56,818 nucleotides of DNA from positions 1-56,818 of the forward strand of contig NZ_JYNH01000018.1 of assembly GCF_000960765.1 (NCBI RefSeq), read 5' to 3'. The notes under the pieces were generated by a model. That model had not been told where the DNA came from. It searched no databases and worked only from the letters and a program-made list of their open reading frames with translations. Every line of letters starts with the position of its first letter. Within the stretch, counting starts at the first letter, position 1. Shown piece after piece: positions 51,302 to 56,818 of the stretch. This DNA comes from Desulfosporosinus sp. I2 (GTDB taxonomy: Bacteria > Bacillota > Desulfitobacteriia > Desulfitobacteriales > Desulfitobacteriaceae). Made by a program: the position numbers and the translations under genes.

Positions 51302-53161
51302 TTAAGTACGTATTTTGTTTTTGTCCAGCTCCCCGTTCGCTAATTGGGGACTCAAACCCTTCTGCTCCAACATATAATTAATACTAATCCCCAGCCCTAA
51401 AAGTACCCAAAATACTGGCGCCACTGAAACGACACTATCGTTAAAAAAGGCTGCCCCCAGATAACCGCAAACGGCCACAAAGATAGCTACTCCTGCCCTA
51501 GAAACAAAATCACTATAATCATTCCTAATATAAAGCTTGGCACTTCTTACAAAATAAGCAATGAATAATGATAAAAGCGCCAAGAGAGAGATAATCCCAG
51601 TGTTTAGCCCAACTTGCAAATATAAATCATGAGGTTTATCTACCACCTGCCACATATCACCACTATAAGCATAGAATTTCCCCATAAAATCATTCTGTGG
51701 GAAATAAATAGCAAATGTATCCGGTCCGTACCCTACAAATAAAGTATGTTTCAGTAAAGGAATTGATCTGGACCAGATGTATCCCCGTGACGATCCCAAC
51801 AATTCTTTCCCTTCAAATCCCCACTTTTCTATCGGTTGAATATTAACCACTTTACCTTTGCCATTTAGAAGAGCGACTTGATTATTAACTAGACTAAAGT
51901 TCAATTTAAGAATACCCTTCTCTAATTGGAGAGCTTTCATGTTATTGGGCTTGCCTGATGTTATCTTATAGTCCTTGTACCGATCATCCTGCAAATCAAC
52001 CTTGCCAGTGCTTTGCTCAAATTTCATGCCGATCGGCTGATCCGCTTTGTCCTTGAACGTGATTTGATCACCGTTTACTTCAAACGTTAGTGTCTCGGTG
52101 GGCGTCACTAACGTCGCCTGGTTCCCTTTAATATCTAGCCCTTGCAGGAGGATATTATCTTTGGCATCATCGTGCCCTGTGCTTTGAGTAATATCGACCG
52201 CGTTGTTAAGCAAGGAACCTATCCTAGAGCCCAGATAACCGTTGGACATGTAATTAAGCCCGAACACTACAAGACCTATGATCACAAATCCGCTTAGAAA
52301 ATACTTCCAGTCCCTAAGTATCACTTTGTTTATCATAATCATTAAAATTACAATTGCGATAGAGCCACCGAACATACCAGCGCGTGAAGTAGAACCAAGC
52401 CAATTAACCGCCATTAACAGAGCGAGCAAAGCGAAGAGCCCTTTAAGCCATCCTTTTTTTGTCAGGACAAAGAGGGTAAACGTTAAGGGGAAAAGCATGG
52501 CCATATAACTACCAACATAGTTGAGATGATAAAGGGTAGAGTATATAACAGTCTTACCAAATTGAAACTGCAATTTATCGGCCATTTGTTTAAAAGCCGC
52601 AGGCAAAATCAGGCTTTTACCAAAAACTGATTTAAAAAGATCATAGCCTATGTATTGAAACACACCAATAAGACCAATAATAATGGCTCCTGTGAACAAA
52701 GCCCCTAAGAGAACTTTGATATGCTCTTCCTTATTGACCAGATTAATGGTGACAAATAGAATTACCATATAGGCTAAAAGTACATACATTCCTTCATATC
52801 GATCGGGGAAACCCATTAGTGAGATATCCGTATACTGAGAAAACTCTGTAGAAAGAATCACAAAGAAAGCATACACTGCGATTGGTATGTAATAGTAGCT
52901 ACCCCTTATTCTTTCAAATCCATAAAACATGACGATTAATGCCAAAACCCCGACTGCCAATATACTGCTAATTAAAATCCAAACCATCTTATAATACGAG
53001 AAAAAGTCCAAATTTTCTTTCTGACCGTTCCAAAAGTCAAAGGATGCGCCAGTTAAAGGTACCACTTTGAGATACACTATCAAGGGCACTACCGTTAGAA
53101 GAAACATCAGCGGCAACAATAAATACCAATTATAATTTATAACACTATTTTTCTTCGCCAT
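51302..53161 (-). CDS. O-antigen ligase/polymerase family (Wzy_C) membrane protein
   Basis: 619 aa from ATG at 53161 (MAKKNSV; AGGAGGTG upstream). About twelve membrane helices. The Wzy_C motif region is around residues 180-340 (GAIIIGLIGVFQYIGYDLFK, LGSTSRAGMFGG). After it comes a soluble stretch of about 150 residues (GLDIKGNQATLVTPTETLTFEVNG... to LLGSSRGYIW) not typical of the core family, then GYGPDTFAIYFPQND and VVDKPHDLYLQVGLNTGI near the end. Ligates or polymerises surface glycans. Nearby polysaccharide genes are partly decayed. Confidence 0.88.
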   Translation of the reverse strand: MAKKNSVINYNWYLLLPLMFLLTVVPLIVYLKVVPLTGASFDFWNGQKENLDFFSYYKMVWILISSILAVGVLALIVMFYGFERIRGSYYYIPIAVYAFFVILSTEFSQYTDISLMGFPDRYEGMYVLLAYMVILFVTINLVNKEEHIKVLLGALFTGAIIIGLIGVFQYIGYDLFKSVFGKSLILPAAFKQMADKLQFQFGKTVIYSTLYHLNYVGSYMAMLFPLTFTLFVLTKKGWLKGLFALLALLMAVNWLGSTSRAGMFGGSIAIVILMIMINKVILRDWKYFLSGFVIIGLVVFGLNYMSNGYLGSRIGSLLNNAVDITQSTGHDDAKDNILLQGLDIKGNQATLVTPTETLTFEVNGDQITFKDKADQPIGMKFEQSTGKVDLQDDRYKDYKITSGKPNNMKALQLEKGILKLNFSLVNNQVALLNGKGKVVNIQPIEKWGFEGKELLGSSRGYIWSRSIPLLKHTLFVGYGPDTFAIYFPQNDFMGKFYAYSGDMWQVVDKPHDLYLQVGLNTGIISLLALLSLFIAYFVRSAKLYIRNDYSDFVSRAGVAIFVAVCGYLGAAFFNDSVVSVAPVFWVLLGLGISINYMLEQKGLSPQLANGELDKNKIRT

Positions 53162-53352
53162 GAATCTTTCACCTCCTAAAAACATGTAGTACATACAATA
53201 GTAACAAAACAATATGTGATATTATAGCATTTTTAGAGGAAAATTAGTATCAATTTTGGCCTTGCCCACTCCTTCTTCGCCTTTCACTAATTGACGAAAA
53301 TGCCCCGTGCCCTATACTCGAAAACGAGGCGGTTGATAACTTCCTCTCTAAT

Positions 53353-53592
53353 TTAAAGCCAAGTCATATTGTCCATGTAATCTCCCCCCGGAATCGGAGT
53401 GAGTTTGCTTCTCAGCGGTTCTGCGATGTCCCTCAGTCTTTGATCATCGATCTTCAAAATGTCCACGGTATCTAATTTGATCTTGTCCGCCAATTCTTTG
53501 ACCGTCAGGTGCTGGATTATCCGAAGTTCTTTTACGGTTTTTTTATCCTGAAGCCAATCCCCAAAAAAACACGGTAATTCCCGCTTAATTCG
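53353..53592 (-). pseudogene. Unrecognised gene remnant, about 79 codons without start
   Basis: An open frame on the minus strand encodes WLQDKKTVKELRIIQHLTVK, then LADKIKLDTVDILKIDDQR and LRSKLTPIPGGDYMDN, ending TAA at 53353-53355. Composition is protein-like (helical, charged), but there is no start codon and the frame opens just after a TAG. It directly follows the rmlD remnant, so is probably part of the same decayed region. Family not recognised. Confidence 0.45.
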
Positions 53593-53875
53593 CTAGGAAA
53601 TCCTTTATTCCTTCCTGCGATGGCCTTAGACCATTTAATCCACTGCGCCTAATCTCTCCATGTTCACGTACGGAGTAAGCACTTCTCACAATAAAATACT
53701 TGCTCGATAGAGAGTACAAACTCTTCTCCAGCGCGTTTCGAATGGCCATAGCTACACTGTGGATTGGTTCGATCGGACTCAGAATAGGGAGTGCTCTTTT
53801 GTCCGTGATGACGTTCAATACAGAACACCAATCGGTATCCAGCTGGCCTTGAGCTCCGGTGACTAACACTTTCAT
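53593..53875 (-). pseudogene. rmlD: Remnant of dTDP-4-dehydrorhamnose reductase (rmlD/rfbD)
   Basis: The start MKVLVTGAQGQL is intact (ATG 53875, with GGGGGAGA upstream), followed by TD, the Rossmann motif. About 100 residues are then missing, and downstream pieces in different frames read ESDRTNPQCSYGHSKRAGEEFVLS and KYFIVRSAYSVREHG, matching the YxxxK catalytic segment (YGHSK) and the following strand of RmlD. At least one frameshift and one internal deletion make it non-functional. Confidence 0.75.
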
Positions 53876-53975
53876 CTGTCTCCCCCACAGTCGTTTAAAC
53901 TTATCTGCTGGTCAATGATCTCTGTAAATTTTGCCCATATCCATAAGTACACTTCAGCTTGAATTTAAAAATGTT

Positions 53976-55307
53976 TCAGCATCCAACTCCTGAATACTTG
54001 AACATCTCTTTAATCTCAGTATTTTTCGAAAAGACATTACGCAAATCAAAGAAATAGTCATTTTTCATAACAGACTTAACTTTATCGAGATAGGCACCTC
54101 TGAACTGATGCCATTCTGTCATAAGAATAATGGCATCAGCCCCCTCCGCGGCTTCATATTCGTTTTTACAATACGTGATGAAGTCCTCTGTATCTTTCAA
54201 TCTCCATTGTGCCTCCTTCATGCCTTCGGGGCAATAAGCTCGAACTTTTGCACCGGCATTAATAAGGGCACGGATAATGTCTATAGAAGGCGCATCGCGC
54301 ACATCATCGGTTTCTGGTTTAAACGATAAGCCCCATATTGCAAAGGTGGCGTTTTCAATGGGAAACTCTTGCGAAACCGTGTTGATAATTCTTTCACTCA
54401 TTTTCTGCTTCTGCTTGTTATTAGCCTTGATGGCAGCTTCAATGACCAGCATTTGCTCATCATATTTATGGGCAATATCTGCGATTGCCTTGGTATCCTT
54501 GGGAAAACAGGAACCTCCGTAACCAGGACCGGCATGTAAAAACTTTGAGGAAATTCTACCGTCCATTCCCATGCCCCGGGCAATCTCCTGAATATTAGCA
54601 CCGACCTTATCCGCCAGCAGCGCCATCTCATTGATAAAGGAAATTTTCACTGCCAGAAAAGCATTGGAAGCGTATTTAATCATTTCCGCGGTCTCAAGGT
54701 TGGTGATCAGAAAGGGTGTCTGATTGATATAGAGCACATCATATACTTTTTTCATAATCTCAACTGCTTTTTTACTCTCAGTCCCGATGACAACTCTATC
54801 TGGCGTCAGGCAGTCGCGAACCGCTTTGCCCTCACGGAGAAACTCAGGATTGGATACGATGTCAAACTCAATGCTGACGCCCCGTTTATCAAGCTCTTCC
54901 TGAACAATATCCCGCACTATTTTTCCGGTGCCGACTGGAACGGTTGACTTGTCCACAATGACCTTATAATCGTTCAAGTATTCCCCAATGTTTTTAGCGA
55001 CAGCCTGAACATATTGCAAGTCAGCGCTTCCGTCATCCTGGGGCGGCGTCCCAACCGCTATGAAAATAACATTGCTTTGTTCAACCGTTTCCTGTATGTT
55101 CATTGAGAAGTGTAGCCTACCAGAAGCGACGTTTTTGTCGAGCAGTTCTTTGAGCCCCGGCTCATAGATTGGCAGGATACCCTTTTTCAGCTTTTCGATC
55201 TTTTCCGATACTACATCCATGCAGATAACATTCATCCCGAATTCCGCCATTATAACGCCCTGCACCAGGCCAACATAGCCTGTGCCGATTACACCAATAT
55301 TGCGCAT
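53976..55307 (-). CDS. ugd: UDP-glucose 6-dehydrogenase
   Basis: Oxidises UDP-glucose to UDP-glucuronate with two NAD+. 443 aa, ATG at 55307. N-terminal Rossmann motif GVIGTGYVGLVQG (residues 5-17), conserved VGTPP, catalytic Cys267 in GPGYGGSCFPKDT, and Lys211 with Asn215 in EMIKYASNAFLA. C-terminal SFKPETDDVRDAPS binds the UDP-sugar. Provides precursor for surface polysaccharide. The downstream rmlD and upstream epimerase are remnants, so the pathway it once fed may be incomplete here. Confidence 0.95.
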   Translation of the reverse strand: MRNIGVIGTGYVGLVQGVIMAEFGMNVICMDVVSEKIEKLKKGILPIYEPGLKELLDKNVASGRLHFSMNIQETVEQSNVIFIAVGTPPQDDGSADLQYVQAVAKNIGEYLNDYKVIVDKSTVPVGTGKIVRDIVQEELDKRGVSIEFDIVSNPEFLREGKAVRDCLTPDRVVIGTESKKAVEIMKKVYDVLYINQTPFLITNLETAEMIKYASNAFLAVKISFINEMALLADKVGANIQEIARGMGMDGRISSKFLHAGPGYGGSCFPKDTKAIADIAHKYDEQMLVIEAAIKANNKQKQKMSERIINTVSQEFPIENATFAIWGLSFKPETDDVRDAPSIDIIRALINAGAKVRAYCPEGMKEAQWRLKDTEDFITYCKNEYEAAEGADAIILMTEWHQFRGAYLDKVKSVMKNDYFFDLRNVFSKNTEIKEMFKYSGVGC

Positions 55308-55350
55308 AACGTCTCTGCTCTCCTTCTGAAATTCCTGTCTATTTAGATTC

Positions 55351-55460
55351 TTACACCCAATTTACCATTTTTTTAATGCCATCTATGCTTGCAACCTTTG
55401 GCTCCCAGCCAATTCTATTCTTTATTTTGCAATGACTGCCACAAAAAGCTATTGATTGCT
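55351..55460 (-). pseudogene. C-terminal remnant of an NAD-dependent nucleotide-sugar epimerase
   Basis: The frame reads IAFCGSHCKIKNRIGWEPKV then ASIDGIKKMVNWV and a stop at 55351-55353, matching the conserved K..LGWEPKVS.E.GI...V.W end of UDP-glucose/UDP-glucuronate epimerases. No N-terminal domain lies upstream (the region to 55563 is non-coding), so only the last 30 codons survive. It sits just upstream of ugd. Confidence 0.7.
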
Positions 55461-55563
55461 TGATCCAGCAGGAATTTCTATACACTTAACTTAATATTTA
55501 ATAGATTGTCCAGAATATCGAACAGCCCTAACAGCGATAATGATCAACCTTCTATATCCTATA

Positions 55564-56439
55564 TCACTCCTTTCTCCTGAGAAGAATAGTTCCAAGAAAA
55601 AACATTAAATCTCCTATCACGGTTATCACTCGCCCTAACGCCACAGCCAGCAACAAATCCGCTTCAACAACTACACCCTTCAACAAAAATAACAGAACTA
55701 ATTCCCGCACACCCACTCCGGCAGGCGCGCCAGGTGTAATCAGTCCAGCGAGCCAAGCAATAACAAAAGCACCGACTAATCCGATCACCATTTTAATAGT
55801 CAAGAAACCTGGTGAAATCATTACAAGCACTCCGATAAATATTAAGCCAGACATTACTAAGAATAACACCTGCCAGCCCAGCGCCAATGCCAATGAGAAA
55901 TCAAGCCAGCGTCTAATCGCCAGACCCACGGCGAGTAGTATAATTACAAATAACATCAAGGCTACAAAAATGGGGAAGCTCTGCCACCACAGTGGCAGAG
56001 CCAATAGCCCAAACAAAGTGCCTGCGAATGCGATCAGCCCTAATTCCCATACGGAGGATTTAGCCAATGCCCAGCCAGGTACCTCAGCCGCCATACCTAA
56101 CGCTTGTCGGCCAGCTAAATGAAAAATATTACCCGGAACATACTTAGCCAGTTGTGACACACCATATATATGAGTAGCCTGCAAAAAGCCAAGCGGCGTT
56201 CTTAAGAACACCAGAATTTGCTGCCAAGCCAAAACGAGCGCAACATTCATAATTGCGTATATAGTAGCAAGAACTGAAAATACTAACCAATCAGCAGACT
56301 GTATCCGCGACAGGTCAAGCTTGTCTATATTACCAGCAAGCCGTATCACAACAAAAACCACACCAATGAGTGAAAGCGCCCCACCAACCCATGATGAAAC
56401 CAATTTTAATTTATTAAGGACTCCTCCGCGATCCATCAT
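55564..56439 (-). CDS. Flippase-like/lysylphosphatidylglycerol synthase transmembrane-region protein (YbhN/UPF0104 type)
   Basis: 291 aa, start uncertain (ATG at 56439 has only a weak ribosome site; GGAGGA lies inside the frame just after it). Seven or eight hydrophobic helices. Family landmarks: QLAKYVPGNIFHLAGRQALG near residue 100 (the Y-x-P-G-N signature), and LAGLITPGAPAGVGVRELVLLFLL near residue 230. Members include glycan or glycolipid flippase-like proteins and MprF transmembrane domains without the synthase. Fits a polysaccharide locus. Confidence 0.82.
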   Translation of the reverse strand: MMDRGGVLNKLKLVSSWVGGALSLIGVVFVVIRLAGNIDKLDLSRIQSADWLVFSVLATIYAIMNVALVLAWQQILVFLRTPLGFLQATHIYGVSQLAKYVPGNIFHLAGRQALGMAAEVPGWALAKSSVWELGLIAFAGTLFGLLALPLWWQSFPIFVALMLFVIILLAVGLAIRRWLDFSLALALGWQVLFLVMSGLIFIGVLVMISPGFLTIKMVIGLVGAFVIAWLAGLITPGAPAGVGVRELVLLFLLKGVVVEADLLLAVALGRVITVIGDLMFFLGTILLRRKE

Positions 56440-56601
56440 AATATACTATCACCATCCATCAGTTGAACAATTCGCAAAACCTTGTTTGAATTAGAGTTGT
56501 CCTGATAATATTAGTCTCTAGACTTTCGCCCAGCCGACTTATGGAAAAGCACTAAAATAGAACTGGATTATCAGCCTAGTCTATGAGACCAGATTCCAAT
56601 A

Positions 56602-56818
56602 CTACAAGTGTCTTATACGGCACAATACCATCGTCCAAGGTAGTGGGCTCTTTACTTCTAAAACATCGAAATACCGATTCACGAGTCGTAAAAAGCTTTT
56701 TTTCGACCAGTGCTGAATATGCCCAGGAGTATTTCCTAAATCGGGTATGTATTTCCCTCGTGCAAGATTGAGAATACGCCATAGCGGTTCCCGCGGTACA
56801 CTTAAAATTATATGGTTC
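56602..56818 (-). CDS. Class I SAM-dependent methyltransferase, C-terminal part (cut by window edge)
   Basis: 72 codons are visible, ending TAG at 56602-56604, in a frame without an ATG here, because the start lies beyond the right edge. The sequence reads HIILSVPREPLWRILNLARG, then LGNTPGHIQHWSKKSFLRLVNRYF and SPLPWTMVLCR. This is the conserved end of methyltransferases found in glycan loci (VPREPxWRxLN...GNTPGHxxHW). The other open frames in this stretch are shadows of it. Confidence 0.8.
   Translation of the reverse strand, partial: NHIILSVPREPLWRILNLARGKYIPDLGNTPGHIQHWSKKSFLRLVNRYFDVLEVKSPLPWTMVLCRIRHL

Noticed and set aside
56576-56782. 68-codon minus-strand open frame
   Set aside because: It is a shadow of the methyltransferase C-terminus, which is read in another frame that lacks an ATG in the window.
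1-56818. tRNA, rRNA or tmRNA genes
   Set aside because: No cloverleaf with a T-arm GGTTCGAATCC-type motif, and no rRNA sequence, was seen on either strand.

Overview
The window looks like chromosome from an endospore-forming, anaerobic Firmicute, most likely of the Desulfosporosinus/Desulfitobacterium (Peptococcaceae) type. This is inferred from gene content: B12-dependent glutamate fermentation genes, SLH and CWB2 cell-surface proteins, GerMN, SleB-like and YlbF spore-type genes, strong Shine-Dalgarno sequences, and frequent TTG and GTG starts. No rRNA, tRNA or CRISPR array was seen. Most genes lie on the minus strand.

Layout. 0-0.4 kb: start of a secreted fibronectin-III protein (cut by the edge). 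0.6-3.0 kb: small membrane protein, BcrA/HgdC-type ATPase activator and an HgdB-like dehydratase-family subunit. 3.3-10.9 kb: a glutamate catabolic operon read leftwards as gntR-murI-glmS-glmL-glmE-mal, with a Uma2 nuclease convergent to its end. 11.3-15.5 kb: two surface proteins (YcdB/SLH and CWB2). 15.6-21.6 kb: a response regulator, histidine kinase, MacA-like adaptor, ABC ATPase and MacB-like permease operon. 21.9-31.5 kb: MarR, GerMN lipoprotein, ZIP transporter, SGNH-like lipoprotein-sized hydrolase, YlbF, three unrecognised genes in a row (one only 40 codons), a Gly/Gln-rich protein, a Tat-type phosphoesterase, a LysM-SleB hydrolase and a DUF2508 protein. 31.5-33.5 kb: zinc-ribbon protein and a DUF4143 ATPase. 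33.6-41.2 kb: an RND efflux system (two TolC-like proteins, adaptor, pump, TetR) with two matching candidate TetR operators. 41.3-45 kb: DUF948 protein, CtpA protease, DEAD-box helicase. 45.2-47.1 kb: PD-(D/E)XK nuclease, a truncated paralogue and a toxin-antitoxin pair whose toxin is frameshifted. 47.5-50.1 kb: lipoprotein and a CWB2-HtrA fusion protease. 50.2-50.9 kb: comM remnant and a broken REP-associated (RAYT) transposase. 51.3-56.8 kb: a partly decayed polysaccharide locus (O-antigen ligase, rmlD remnant, UDP-glucose dehydrogenase, epimerase remnant, flippase-like protein, methyltransferase cut by the edge).

The most unusual signal is a family of large imperfect palindromes (5248-5578, 22544-22807, 29445-29785, plus a half copy at 1924-1971). 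They share an internal architecture: small hairpins with different stems but the same AAGGAT/AAGGAC loop. The stems appear to covary, and the loop context matches the published CsrA SELEX consensus (RUACARGGAUGU) if the plus strand is transcribed. Each copy overlaps or lies within 30 bp of the stop codon of a minus-strand gene. Separately, several palindromes ending in A-C-C-(T)-G-T-C-C-C resemble REP elements, and a RAYT pseudogene is present in the same window.
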